From Anaerolineales bacterium (GTDB lineage: Bacteria > Chloroflexota > Anaerolineae > Anaerolineales > Villigracilaceae), in the NCBI GenBank assembly GCA_020634895.1, contig JACKAV010000005.1, forward strand, positions 62,001 through 126,000: a DNA stretch of 64,000 nt, in the 5' to 3' direction. The notes beneath the pieces are model-generated. The model saw only the letters and a list, made by a program, of their open reading frames with translations. It did not search any database and was not told the origin of the DNA. The stretch's first letter is position 1. Each line of letters opens with the position of its first letter. This document shows positions 1-9,487 of this stretch, one piece after another. A program made the translations under genes and the position numbers.

Positions 1-3000
1 GCCTTGCTCAAGAGCGTCTGCGAGATCATTGTCGAAGTCTACGGGTACACGCACGTCAGCATTTATATGCGCGAAGGTGACACGCTCGTACTTCAGTATC
101 AGATAGGGTATGAAAGCGTCGTCGAACGGATTGGAATAAATGAGGGAATCAGCGGGCAGGTCGCGCGGACGGGCGAACCGATCCTGATCGAAGATGTTTC
201 AAAAAGTCCGCTCTTTATCAAAGCCGTGGACAATCTCGTTTCAGAGATCACCGTCCCTTTGCTGGATAATGACCGGGTAGTCGGCACACTTAGCATTGAA
301 AGTACGGGCAAATTAACGCAAGCCGACTTGAAAACCATGATCGCCACCAGTGTGGACGTGGGCGTGGCAATCGGACGTGCCCGTCTGTACGAAGATGTGC
401 AGCGGCGCAACCGCACGCTCTCCGCTTTACAGGAGGCTGCACTTGCCATCATGGGGCATTTGGGTCTACCCGATGCCTTACAGTCGATTCTGAATCAAGC
501 TGGTCAATTGATCGACACCAATAACGGCTATATCTATCTCGTCCAGCCGAACGGTAAGATGGAGCTGACAACAGGGATGGGCGTTCTCTCTCAATTTATG
601 GGAGTAACGCTCGAGCAGGGGGAAGGACTGGCAGGCAGGGTATGGAAAACGGGTCAGCCCCTGATCGTGAATGATTACCTGCATTGGGAAGGACACTCGA
701 AGAAATTCGAGAATCCGCCTGTTTATGCAGCCATGGGAATTCCGTTGCTTCATGGAACTGAAGTAAGAGGTGTGCTGGGGTTTTCACATCTTATTCCAGA
801 AAAATCATTCAGAAATGAAGACCTGGATATATTAAGCCGGTTTACCCAACTGGCGTCCATTGCGATCGACAACGCATCGCTATACACAAAGATGCTCCAG
901 GAATTGGGGGAACGTGAAGAAGCGGAGGAATCCCTGCGCGCCAGCGAACAACGCTTCCGCTCCATCTTTGAAAAGTCACCGCTCGGCATGGGATTGATCG
1001 AAACAAGTTCAGGCAAATTTCTTCAAGTCAACCCGCGCTATTGCGAGATTGTCGGGCGGACAAGCGCCGAGATGCTGGACCTGCATTTCGTCGACATCAC
1101 GCACCCTGAAGACAAGGGAATCGACGTCTCCCAAATGGAACGGTTGATGAAGGGCGAGATCCGCTCATTCGATTTCGAGAAACGCTACATCCGTCCGGAT
1201 CAGAGCGTGGTTTGGGCTCATCTCACCATTGTTGCGCTTTGGGGAATTGGCGAAAAGCCCAAATTCCACCTCACCATGGTCGAAGATATCACCGAACAAA
1301 AATATGCCGAGCAGGCGCTCAGAAAGAACGAGCAGCGGCTTCAGGCTTTCTTCAACCAGTCACTAGATGGATTCTTCTTCTGTGATTTTGAAGAACCGAT
1401 CGAATGGGTTCACGCCGAGGACAAGGAAAAGATACTCGATTACATCGTTGCCAATAAACGCTTTACCGAGGTCAACGATGCCATGTTGAATCAATACGGC
1501 ATCAGCCGTGAAAATTTCCTAAACCTCACCACCAAGGACATCTTCGCGCACGACCCGAATCAGGGACGCAACCTTCGGCGCGAACTATTCGATAACGGCT
1601 ATCTCCATCTCGAAACCTACGAGCGGACCAGCAAAGACACCCCGGTCTGGTTCGAAGGGGATTACGTCTGCCTTTATGATGAAGAGGAACGGATCACCGG
1701 ATTCTTTGGTATTCAGCGCGATATTACAGAACGCAAACATGACGAAAGCGAATTGCGGCGCCACGTCCAGAACTCCGTCACAATGTATGAACTGAGCCAG
1801 AACATCCACACCGGTCTGGACCTTGACCGGGTGTACCAGGAGGCGCATCGGGCTGTGCAAAAGCTGATGCCATGTGATGCCTTCCTGATCGCATTATTGA
1901 ACGATGAAGAACAGTTGATCGAGAATGTTTATATTTGGGACGAGGGGAAACGCTGGTCAAGTGACACCCAGTCTCCCGGGGAGGGTGTGGCAGGCTATGT
2001 CATTTCATCCAAAGTTCCCTTGTTCGTCAACGAATGGAATGAGTCTTACACAGAATTGACCAACCCCGTGAAGTTTGGGAACCTTGAAATGGATACCCAA
2101 TCCGTATTGGCGGTGCCGTTGTTCAAAATGGACGGGTCGTGTTTTGGCATGATAAGCACTCAAGCCTACAAAACCCAATCCTATACCGCCGAACATGAAC
2201 AACTTTTTGTCACACTTGCCAACCAGGTATCAAAGGCGGTCGATAACGCCAATCTCTTCGCGAAGATACAACAGGAACTTACCGAGCGCAAACGCGCCGA
2301 ACAGGCGCTGCGCGAAAGCGAGGAACGCTACCGCACACTGGTCACAGGCATGTTGGACGGCGTCTATCGCAGCACGCACGAAGGGAAGTTCGTGGATGTG
2401 AACCCCGCCATGGTGAAAATGTTCGGGTACGAATCGCGCGAAGACATGCTGGATACCGATATCAAGCGAGACCTGTATTTCTCTCCCGATGAACGTCACA
2501 GCCTCTTCCTCGATATCGGGCAGGAAAAAGTGGACGAGTTCCGCATGAAGCGCAAGGATGGTTCCGCCATATGGGTGGAGGATCACGGACGTTACGTCCA
2601 CGACGAAGAAGGGAATGTCATCTTTCACGAGGGAATCCTGCGCGATATCACCGAACGCAGACTCTCCGAGGAGGCATTAAGGCGCAGCGAAGCGTTCACC
2701 AAGTCCATCGTCGAGAATGAACCGGAGTGCGTCAAGATCATCGACAAGGATGGGAAACTGCAATATATGAATCCCGCCGGGCTCGCCATGATCGAAGTGG
2801 AAAACATGGAAACACTGGCGGGCAAATCCGTGCTGTCCATTGTCGACAAGCCCTATCGAAAGGCATTTACAGAACTTGTGGAAAAGGTCCTGAACGGCGG
2901 ACAGGGAACCCTGCAATTCGAGATCACCGGCGCAAAAGGAACCAAACGCTGGCTGGATACGCATGCCGTCCCGCTTTATGATGGAAACGGGAACGTCACA

Positions 3001-4527
3001 TCGCTATTGGGTCTTACACGCGATATCACCGAAAAGAAACAGGCGGAGAGTGCCATTCGTGACGCAGAGGAACGATACCGCAGCATCTTCGAAAACGCGG
3101 TCGAAGGCATCTATCAAAGCTCGCTGGAGGGGCGGTTTCACACCGTCAACCCGGCGTTCGCCGCCATGATGGGATATGCCTCACCCCAGGATATGGTTGA
3201 ATCCGTCACTGATATTGCCGAACAGCTATACAATGACGAATCACGCCGCGAAGATTTCATAGATTTGCTTGAAAAACAGGGAAGGGTTACAAGATTCGAA
3301 TATCAAATGCGCCGCAAGGATGGCAAGTTGATATGGGTTTCTGAGAATGCGCATCGGGTCAGCAACCCTGATGGAACATTCCATTATGAAGGCATTCTTG
3401 AAGACATTACCGCGCGCAAACAAAACGAGGAACGCATCGATTACCAGATCAAGCAGTTGAATGCGCTGCATGCCATCGACACAGCCATCAATTCGAATTT
3501 CGACCTGCGCACAACCTTGGAAGTTCTCCTGCGGGAGGTGATCGCGCAGCTCAACGTGGATGCCGCCAGCGTGCTTTTATTCAACAAGGAAACCCACACA
3601 TTGGACTACACCGCCGGGCGCGGTTTCCTCTCCAAAGCCACACAACACACCAAACTAAGCGCGGGCGAAGGCTATGCCGGGCGCGTCATCCTCGAACGGA
3701 AGATGACACACATCCCAGACCTCACCAAAACTGACAGTCCCCTGTCTGTTGCGCTTTCACTGGCAGGCGAGAACTTCATCGCGTATGTTGGTTCCCCTCT
3801 CATCGCAAAAGGACAGGCTGTGGGCGTATTGGAAATTTTCCAGCGTTCGCCTCTCACCCCCGACCCGGACTGGTTCGACTACCTTTCCATGCTCGCCGAC
3901 CAGGCAGCCATCGCCATCGAAAACGCTCAACTCTTCGAGAATCTCCAACGCTCGAACTTTGAACTCACCCTCGCCTATGATGCCACCATCGAAGGCTGGT
4001 CGCGCGCACTGGACTTGCGCGACAGGGAAACGGAGGGACATACCCAGCGCGTCACAAACCTGACCGTAAAACTGGCGCGCCAAATGGGCATTTCCGACAC
4101 CGACATCCTTCACATCCGCCGCGGGGCGCTGCTCCACGATATCGGCAAAATGGGCATCCCCGACAGCATCCTGCACAAACCGGATAAGCTCACGCCCGAA
4201 GAATGGGACATCATGCGCCAACACGCAGACTATGCGTACAAGATGCTCTCCCCCATCGACTACCTGAAACCCGCCCTGGATATTCCGCGCTATCATCACG
4301 AAAAATGGGACGGTACAGGTTACCCGGATGGTTTGAAAGGCGAACACATTCCCATCGCCGCGCGCATCTTCGCCGTGATCGATGTCTGGGATGCGCTCAT
4401 CAGCGACAGAGATTACCGCGAAGCCTGGTCAAAAGAAAAAGCCATCGAATATATCCGCTCTGAATCAGGGAAGCACTTCGACCCCAAAGTAGTTGAGAAC
4501 TTCCTTACCCTGATCTTGGATACATAG
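1..4527 (+). CDS. Multi-GAF/PAS sensor with C-terminal HD-GYP phosphodiesterase (5' end outside window)
   Basis: Very large cytosolic signalling protein; 1508 codons are in the window and the frame is open to base 1, so the true start lies upstream (TTG at 4 is only the first possible start). Counting from base 4: GAF about 1-130, GAF 145-300, PAS 315-435, PAS 440-580, GAF 595-750, three PAS 765-1145, GAF 1160-1310, HD-GYP 1325-1507. The PAS units end in the usual D-I-T-E-R/K linkers. The HD-GYP domain has HDIGKMGIPD near residue 1378 and HHEKWDGTGYPDG near 1430, so the metal ligands and GYP motif are intact. HD-GYP proteins hydrolyse cyclic di-GMP; what the sensor domains bind cannot be read. 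No membrane segment is seen. The gene is followed by a hairpin shared with the convergent pfkA. Confidence 0.9.
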   Translation, partial: ALLKSVCEIIVEVYGYTHVSIYMREGDTLVLQYQIGYESVVERIGINEGISGQVARTGEPILIEDVSKSPLFIKAVDNLVSEITVPLLDNDRVVGTLSIESTGKLTQADLKTMIATSVDVGVAIGRARLYEDVQRRNRTLSALQEAALAIMGHLGLPDALQSILNQAGQLIDTNNGYIYLVQPNGKMELTTGMGVLSQFMGVTLEQGEGLAGRVWKTGQPLIVNDYLHWEGHSKKFENPPVYAAMGIPLLHGTEVRGVLGFSHLIPEKSFRNEDLDILSRFTQLASIAIDNASLYTKMLQELGEREEAEESLRASEQRFRSIFEKSPLGMGLIETSSGKFLQVNPRYCEIVGRTSAEMLDLHFVDITHPEDKGIDVSQMERLMKGEIRSFDFEKRYIRPDQSVVWAHLTIVALWGIGEKPKFHLTMVEDITEQKYAEQALRKNEQRLQAFFNQSLDGFFFCDFEEPIEWVHAEDKEKILDYIVANKRFTEVNDAMLNQYGISRENFLNLTTKDIFAHDPNQGRNLRRELFDNGYLHLETYERTSKDTPVWFEGDYVCLYDEEERITGFFGIQRDITERKHDESELRRHVQNSVTMYELSQNIHTGLDLDRVYQEAHRAVQKLMPCDAFLIALLNDEEQLIENVYIWDEGKRWSSDTQSPGEGVAGYVISSKVPLFVNEWNESYTELTNPVKFGNLEMDTQSVLAVPLFKMDGSCFGMISTQAYKTQSYTAEHEQLFVTLANQVSKAVDNANLFAKIQQELTERKRAEQALRESEERYRTLVTGMLDGVYRSTHEGKFVDVNPAMVKMFGYESREDMLDTDIKRDLYFSPDERHSLFLDIGQEKVDEFRMKRKDGSAIWVEDHGRYVHDEEGNVIFHEGILRDITERRLSEEALRRSEAFTKSIVENEPECVKIIDKDGKLQYMNPAGLAMIEVENMETLAGKSVLSIVDKPYRKAFTELVEKVLNGGQGTLQFEITGAKGTKRWLDTHAVPLYDGNGNVTSLLGLTRDITEKKQAESAIRDAEERYRSIFENAVEGIYQSSLEGRFHTVNPAFAAMMGYASPQDMVESVTDIAEQLYNDESRREDFIDLLEKQGRVTRFEYQMRRKDGKLIWVSENAHRVSNPDGTFHYEGILEDITARKQNEERIDYQIKQLNALHAIDTAINSNFDLRTTLEVLLREVIAQLNVDAASVLLFNKETHTLDYTAGRGFLSKATQHTKLSAGEGYAGRVILERKMTHIPDLTKTDSPLSVALSLAGENFIAYVGSPLIAKGQAVGVLEIFQRSPLTPDPDWFDYLSMLADQAAIAIENAQLFENLQRSNFELTLAYDATIEGWSRALDLRDRETEGHTQRVTNLTVKLARQMGISDTDILHIRRGALLHDIGKMGIPDSILHKPDKLTPEEWDIMRQHADYAYKMLSPIDYLKPALDIPRYHHEKWDGTGYPDGLKGEHIPIAARIFAVIDVWDALISDRDYREAWSKEKAIEYIRSESGKHFDPKVVENFLTLILDT

Positions 4528-4544
4528 CGGAAATCCTTAAACAA

Positions 4545-4582
4545 AAAGAGACTGGCACATAAAACGCCAGTCTCTTTATTTT
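4545..4582. terminator. Bidirectional hairpin terminator
   Basis: A 12-bp stem (AAAGAGACTGGC at 4545-4556 with its complement at 4566-4577) and a 9-nt loop, A-rich on the left and T-rich on the right. It lies between the convergent HD-GYP gene and pfkA and can serve both. Confidence 0.8.
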
Positions 4583-4592
4583 CTCAATGCTG

Positions 4593-5567
4593 CTATCGCG
4601 CCAGCACCTTCACCATATGGTAGTACTCCATATTGATCTTGCGCTTATTGTTGACCACATCCGCCAGCGGAATGAACTCAATACCCTTGCTTTTCAAGCC
4701 GGTCATCACGCCGTGTGTGCCTTCCACCAACGCTTCCACAGCCTTGACGCCCATGCGGGAAGCCAGCACCCGGTCGTATGCGGTCGGTGAGCCGCCGCGT
4801 TGGATATGACCAAGGATGGTCATGCGGGTCTTGAAACCAAGGTCCATTTCATCGATCATCGTCGCCAGTTCGGTCGTGCGGATGTCCGAACCTTCAGCGT
4901 TGATGATGATGGCGTGGGTCTTCCCGCGCTTGTAGGCGTCCTCGACGGCGGCGGCAACTTCCTGCCTGTCCACCGGGTTTTCAGGGATCAATACGATCTC
5001 TGCGCCGCAGACAATGCCCGCCATGACGGCAAGATAACCGCTATTGCGTCCCATTGTTTCGATCAGGAACGCGCGTTGATGGGATGATGCCGTATCGCGC
5101 AGCTTATCTACCGCATCCATGATCGTGTTCATGGCTGTGTCTGTGCCGATGGCAATGTTCGTGCCCCAGATATCGTTATCGATACTGCCGGGGAGACCGA
5201 TCACCTTCACGCCCTGTTTTGCCAGCGCGTACGCGCCGTTCATCGAACCCTCGCCGCCGATGACGATCAGGGCGTCCATGCCCGCTTCGTTCATCCTGCG
5301 GATCGCGTCACGTTGACCGGTCGGTTCCATGAAGCGTTTGCTGCGGCTCGTGAGAAGGAACGTTCCGCCGCGCTGAAGGATTCCGCCAACATCACGCGGA
5401 CCCAGCGGACGGAATTCGCCGTTGACCAGCCCTTCATAGCCGTGCATCACGCCGAGCACTTCCATATTATTTACAAGCGCCGTACGCACAACCGCGCGGA
5501 TCGCCGCGTTCATTCCGGGGGCATCGCCGCCCGAAGTCAGTACACCTACCTTAAATTTATCCGACAT
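4593..5567 (-). CDS. pfkA: ATP-dependent 6-phosphofructokinase
   Basis: Glycolytic kinase converting fructose-6-phosphate and ATP to fructose-1,6-bisphosphate; 324 residues, normal for the bacterial PfkA family. The N-terminal nucleotide loop GGDAPGMN (residues 13-20), the catalytic PGSIDNDI stretch with its Asp, the MGRNSGYLA region and the substrate-binding GHIQRGGSP are all visible. The usual Mg-ATP motif GGDGS reads GGEGS (Glu106, codon at 5250-5252), a conservative change at the metal-contacting Asp. The Gly after it is kept, which fits ATP rather than pyrophosphate as donor. The start overlaps the 3' end of rnz by 11 nt, so the two are probably one operon transcribed leftward and ending at the hairpin at 4545-4577. 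Confidence 0.93.
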   Translation of the reverse strand: MSDKFKVGVLTSGGDAPGMNAAIRAVVRTALVNNMEVLGVMHGYEGLVNGEFRPLGPRDVGGILQRGGTFLLTSRSKRFMEPTGQRDAIRRMNEAGMDALIVIGGEGSMNGAYALAKQGVKVIGLPGSIDNDIWGTNIAIGTDTAMNTIMDAVDKLRDTASSHQRAFLIETMGRNSGYLAVMAGIVCGAEIVLIPENPVDRQEVAAAVEDAYKRGKTHAIIINAEGSDIRTTELATMIDEMDLGFKTRMTILGHIQRGGSPTAYDRVLASRMGVKAVEALVEGTHGVMTGLKSKGIEFIPLADVVNNKRKINMEYYHMVKVLAR

Positions 5568-6489
5568 CCTGAAATTCTTTCTTTATCACAAAAGTATCAA
5601 AATCGCGCGCCACCACAGTGTTCGGGAAAACGGTCTGCGCTTCCACAAGCACTTCCTTTGCACGGTAACGCCGCGAAATATGCGTAAGAATTAATTTTTT
5701 AACCCCGGCTTTTTGGGCGAGTTCCGCGCCCATTTTGGCGGTGAGATGCGAGAACTGCTCCGCCATATCCGCTTCTTCATCCAGGTAAGTGGATTCGATC
5801 ACGACCGCATCCGCGCCTTTGCAGACATCGATAAGGTTATCGATCCTGCCCGTATCCCCTACGAGGACGAGTTTACTGCCCTTTTCCCAGTCACCCAGCA
5901 CCTCGTCAGGTGTGATGCGTTTTCCATTTGGCAGCATAACTGCTTCACCGTTGACCAATGCCTTCCGCTCCGGTCCGAACGGCACGCCAAGCGCATCCGC
6001 TTTTTCGGCAAGGAAGGGACGACGCGGCTTTTCTTCGAAGACATAACCGAGGCTGTCGGCTCTGCCGTGATAGACGGAGAAAGCCGTCACCGTGAAATCC
6101 TCCGCCTCGAAAATGACCCCGGGCTGGATCTCCACCAGATGCAGCGGCATCGGCGTTTTCTTTCCGCGCAGAACGACTTCATAAAGCAGTGTACGTATGC
6201 GTTCCAACGCGCCCTTGCTGCCGTAGACTTCGAACTCTTCGATGGCTTCCCAGCGCAGGAAGGTCGAAAGCAGACCGCCCAGACCGAGGATATGGTCGAG
6301 GTGCCCATGTGTGATGAGCGCGCGCGTCAATCGCTTGAAGCCCTTGCCAGATTGCAATATCTGACGCTGGGTGCCTTCACCGCAATCGACCAAAAAACGA
6401 TATTCGTTATGGGAAACGATATGAGAGGAAAGCCCGCGGTGCGCCGACGGCGCGGATGCCGATGTACCTAGAAAAAGAATTTCGAACAA
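5557..6489 (-). CDS. rnz: Ribonuclease Z (tRNA 3' processing endonuclease)
   Basis: Metallo-beta-lactamase-fold endonuclease that cuts the 3' trailer of tRNA precursors; 310 residues, typical of the bacterial long-arm form. It shows the N-terminal GTSASAP loop, the zinc motif HGHLDH preceded by LIT, a GDTGR segment, an ESTY segment and a C-terminal LTHISRRY containing a further metal His. An internal region near residues 150-180 matches the exosite arm by position. The start is TTG at 6489 with ACAGGA upstream; no ATG fits better. The CCA ends of both tRNAs in this window are not encoded, which suits the action of this enzyme. Cotranscribed with pfkA by overlap. Confidence 0.92.
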   Translation of the reverse strand: MFEILFLGTSASAPSAHRGLSSHIVSHNEYRFLVDCGEGTQRQILQSGKGFKRLTRALITHGHLDHILGLGGLLSTFLRWEAIEEFEVYGSKGALERIRTLLYEVVLRGKKTPMPLHLVEIQPGVIFEAEDFTVTAFSVYHGRADSLGYVFEEKPRRPFLAEKADALGVPFGPERKALVNGEAVMLPNGKRITPDEVLGDWEKGSKLVLVGDTGRIDNLIDVCKGADAVVIESTYLDEEADMAEQFSHLTAKMGAELAQKAGVKKLILTHISRRYRAKEVLVEAQTVFPNTVVARDFDTFVIKKEFQDVG

Positions 6490-6796
6490 ATTGAATCCTG
6501 TCCAGCAACGGAGAAGCAGATGCCTGCAAACCCCGGAAGTAAATATTCTCGCGAATTAAACCATGCAATTTTACCTTAACTTGCGCACCGCCGCCGCAAA
6601 GTGAGGATAAGACGTCATGGTCTTCTCAAAGTCTGAAACTCAAAGATTCTTATCCGTTAATCTCCGCAAATTCACGCAGGTTTTTGTTTTTTCGCGAAGC
6701 TTAGCGAAGATTGGCGGACTCATTTGAACTTTGAGAAAGCCTTGGGATAAGACGTCACCCTTCTGAAGGACATGGCGAAGCGAAAAATCTCTTACA

Positions 6797-6902
6797 GGCT
6801 TTTGGGACACGGACAACACGGATTTCAGCGATCGTCGCGGAAAAAACCTTTAAAAGAGACATGTTTTTGTCCATGTTTTCCGTGAATTCCGTGTACAACG
6901 AT
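6797..6902 (+). repeat. Dispersed intergenic repeat A (copy 1)
   Basis: About 100 bp related, in inverted orientation, to 49152-49252. Shared blocks include TTTTGGGACACGNACAACACGGAT-like sequence and GTTTTTGTCCATGTTTTCCG (6863-6882 area) followed by TGAATTCCGTGTACAA. Similarity is imperfect but collinear along the segment. Confidence 0.6.
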
Positions 6903-6924
6903 ACTCTCTTAGATAGTTGCGGAG

Positions 6925-6983
6925 ATTCACCTTTGTTTTTCTCCGTAAACTCTGTGCTCTCTGTGGTGAAGGATTTCTTTATC
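6925..6983 (+). repeat. Dispersed intergenic repeat B (copy 1)
   Basis: About 57 bp nearly identical, in inverted orientation, to 59890-59946. The core is CTTTGTTTTTCTCCGT, then AACTCTGTGC, CTCTGTGGTGAAGGATTTC. Sequences of the type CTCTGTGGTGAA are widespread intergenic repeats in environmental bacteria (general knowledge). Confidence 0.7.
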
Positions 6984-7035
6984 TTCTATGATGGACTCAC
7001 CCCCAACGCGCATAAAAAGTTAAACAGACCATTTG

Positions 7036-7044
7036 TGCTATAAT
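7036..7044 (+). promoter_or_regulatory. Extended -10 promoter of ftsK
   Basis: TGCTATAAT, a TGn-extended -10 hexamer with no good -35. The same TGCTATAAT occurs before tRNA-Val(UAC) and the tmRNA. It would give an ftsK leader of about 80 nt. Confidence 0.55.
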
Positions 7045-7132
7045 GATTCAAACTCATTCATAAGATAATATACTCATCACGAATCATTTGAATCTGCCGA
7101 CGCAAATCTCAAATCGACAATCGTAAAACGAA

Positions 7133-9460
7133 ATGCCCCTTCTTAAACCCTCCAAATCGCCTGATAAAAGCAAAAGAACCCCCGCCAAGAAATCCTCACC
7201 GAAAAAAGGCGGTTCGGCTCCCCGCGCCAAAACAACAGCAAAACATCAGGCGCCCCCGCCGCCGCCCCCAACTCGTGAACCGACTTTGTGGGAAAGACTC
7301 TCTGCCGAGCGCAAACTCGACGTGGTCGGTGTGGCGTTGGCATTCATTGGGCTCATCATCTTATTGGGGCTGATCTCCGCCAATCGTTCCGCCATTATCG
7401 GCGGCGTCATCTTCTTTCTTGCGCAATTATTCGGCTGGGGCGTTTACATCCTTCCCATTGGACTCATCATCTTCGGCTTGTGGCTGGTCTTCCGCAAGAT
7501 CGAACGCGTCCCGCCGCTGACCATCGAACGCGGCGTCGGCAGCCTCCTGCTTTTCTTCTGGCTGCTCACCCTTCTCCACTCTTTTATCTCCACGGTTGAC
7601 AACGCAGAAGCCGTGGCGCTCACCGGTCAGGGCGGCGGATATTTTGGCGGGTTGGGTCAGCGCTTCCTTTGGGGAGCGTTCGGCTCGGGCGGCGCGTTCA
7701 TCGCCATGATCGCGTGGCTGGTCGTCGGCATCGCCGTCACATTGGATAAGCCCGTCGTGGAATTATTCTTCTGGCTCAAGCCGTTGACCGATAAACTGCG
7801 CGAGATCCTCAACCGACCGATCGCGCCTCAAACTTCGCCGACAACTGCCTCTGCCACCGAAAACGGACTCACGCCGATAGATGCCGCCAGCATGCCCGCC
7901 GTGAATACAGTGGAAGTTCCCGCGCAACCGGTTCAAACCCGCAACGGGGCGCGCGTCATCGAATGGAAACTTCCTGAAATTGTCGACATTTTGGATGAAG
8001 GCACAGAAGCCAATACGAACGAGGAATTCATCCAACAGCGCGCGCGTCTCATCGAAGACACGCTCGCTTCCTTTGGCGCGCCAGCGCAAGTGGTGGCGAT
8101 CAGCCGCGGACCGACGATCACGCAATTTGGGGTTGAGCCTCTCTTTCTTGAGTCCCGAGGCGGCACACGGACGAGAGTCCGCGTTTCGAAGATCGCATCC
8201 CTTGCCGATGACCTCGCCCTCGCATTAGCCGCGCCGCGCATCCGTATTCAAGCGCCGGTGCCTGGGCATAGTTACGTCGGCATCGAAGTTCCGAATGAAA
8301 AAATGGCGCGGGTTGCATTGCGCGATATTCTGGAAGGCGAAGTCTTCCGCAATTACAAGAAGCCGCTTGCATTCGCGCTTGGGCGTGACGTGGCAGGCAT
8401 GCCCGCCATCACCAGCATCGAAAACATGCCGCATCTTCTGATCGCAGGCACAACCGGTTCCGGTAAATCGGTGTGTGTCAACTCGATCCTGACCTGCATG
8501 CTGTTGTACAACACACCCGATGATGTGCGTCTGGTGCTCGTGGACCCAAAGCGCGTGGAACTGACCGGTTACAACGGCGTGCCGCACCTGCTCGGACCTG
8601 TGGTCGTCGAAATGGACCGCGTCATTGGTGCATTGCAATGGATCACGCGCGAGATGGACAAACGCTATCACATGTTCGCGCAGAATGGTTCGCGCAACAT
8701 CGTGGACTACAACGCCAAGATGAAACTGCAGGGACAAAAGAAATTGCCGTATCTGGTCATCGTCATCGACGAGTTGGCAGACCTGATGATGATCGCACCG
8801 GACGAAACCGAAAAGACCATTACCCGTCTGGCGCAGTTGGCGCGCGCCACCGGCATTCACATGATCCTTGCCACCCAGCGTCCTTCTGTGGATGTAGTGA
8901 CGGGTCTTATCAAAGCCAACTTCCCTGCCCGTATCGCTTTTGCCGTGGCGTCGAACACCGACAGCCGCGTCATCCTCGACCAGCCCGGCGCAGAACGTCT
9001 GCTTGGGCGCGGTGACATGCTGTTTCAGGCGCCGGATGCGCCCGCACCTGCGCGTTTGCAGGGCGTGTTCGTCTCCGATTCTGAAATCCACAAGTTGGTG
9101 GATTTCTGGCGCGATCAGGCGGGCAACACCAATCCGTATGTCGCGGCAGCGGGCACACCCGCAGAGGCGATCCCAGAAAACGTGCCGCTGAAACAGGCTC
9201 CGCTTTGGGAAGAGGCGACAAAAGTCAGCGGCGATCCGCTATTCGATGATGCCGTGGCGATCATCCGCAAGGAAGGCAAGGCGTCAGTATCCATGCTACA
9301 GCGCAAACTTCGCATCGGGTACACACGCGCCTCCCGCATCGTGGATACGATGGAGGATAAAAAGATCGTCGGTCCGCCCGAGGGAGGGACGCAAATGCGC
9401 CCGGTGCTGGATTACGGCGATGTTCCCCCGCCGCAGGACGCGCCCAACGAAGAAGACTAA
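7133..9460 (+). CDS. ftsK: DNA translocase FtsK/SpoIIIE
   Basis: Septum-associated ATP-driven DNA pump that clears and aligns chromosomes at division; 775 residues. Order: a basic Pro/Lys-rich tail (1-50), four predicted membrane helices at about 62-82, 86-108, 133-153 and 178-200, a linker, the alpha/beta motor domain with Walker A GTTGSGKS near residue 440 and Walker B VIVIDELADLMM, and a C-terminal winged-helix gamma domain (705-770) with RKLRIGYTRASRIVDTME, which reads polar KOPS/SRS-type sites in the family. The linker is short compared with E. coli FtsK and resembles SpoIIIE/SftA-sized proteins. ATG at 7133 has no strong ribosome site. A lipoprotein gene follows after 27 nt and may be cotranscribed. 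Confidence 0.95.
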   Translation: MPLLKPSKSPDKSKRTPAKKSSPKKGGSAPRAKTTAKHQAPPPPPPTREPTLWERLSAERKLDVVGVALAFIGLIILLGLISANRSAIIGGVIFFLAQLFGWGVYILPIGLIIFGLWLVFRKIERVPPLTIERGVGSLLLFFWLLTLLHSFISTVDNAEAVALTGQGGGYFGGLGQRFLWGAFGSGGAFIAMIAWLVVGIAVTLDKPVVELFFWLKPLTDKLREILNRPIAPQTSPTTASATENGLTPIDAASMPAVNTVEVPAQPVQTRNGARVIEWKLPEIVDILDEGTEANTNEEFIQQRARLIEDTLASFGAPAQVVAISRGPTITQFGVEPLFLESRGGTRTRVRVSKIASLADDLALALAAPRIRIQAPVPGHSYVGIEVPNEKMARVALRDILEGEVFRNYKKPLAFALGRDVAGMPAITSIENMPHLLIAGTTGSGKSVCVNSILTCMLLYNTPDDVRLVLVDPKRVELTGYNGVPHLLGPVVVEMDRVIGALQWITREMDKRYHMFAQNGSRNIVDYNAKMKLQGQKKLPYLVIVIDELADLMMIAPDETEKTITRLAQLARATGIHMILATQRPSVDVVTGLIKANFPARIAFAVASNTDSRVILDQPGAERLLGRGDMLFQAPDAPAPARLQGVFVSDSEIHKLVDFWRDQAGNTNPYVAAAGTPAEAIPENVPLKQAPLWEEATKVSGDPLFDDAVAIIRKEGKASVSMLQRKLRIGYTRASRIVDTMEDKKIVGPPEGGTQMRPVLDYGDVPPPQDAPNEED

Positions 9461-9487
9461 CCATTTGCAATTTGCGAGGCTCTGGCG

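Larger units (their letters stand above)
6490..7132. other. 643-bp intergenic region made of dispersed repeats
   Basis: No convincing coding sequence on either strand; the longest open frame starts inside repeats and has no ribosome binding site. The region contains a direct repeat of GGATAAGACGTCA at 6605-6617 and 6745-6757, an inverted TCTCAAAGT/ACTTTGAGA pair between them, two segments that recur elsewhere in the window (annotated separately), and at its right end the promoter of ftsK. Confidence 0.6.

Noticed and set aside
8225..9091. 288-codon open frame antisense to ftsK
   Set aside because: It lies wholly within the conserved ftsK motor domain, has no ribosome site and shows no family motif; a shadow of GC-biased codon use.
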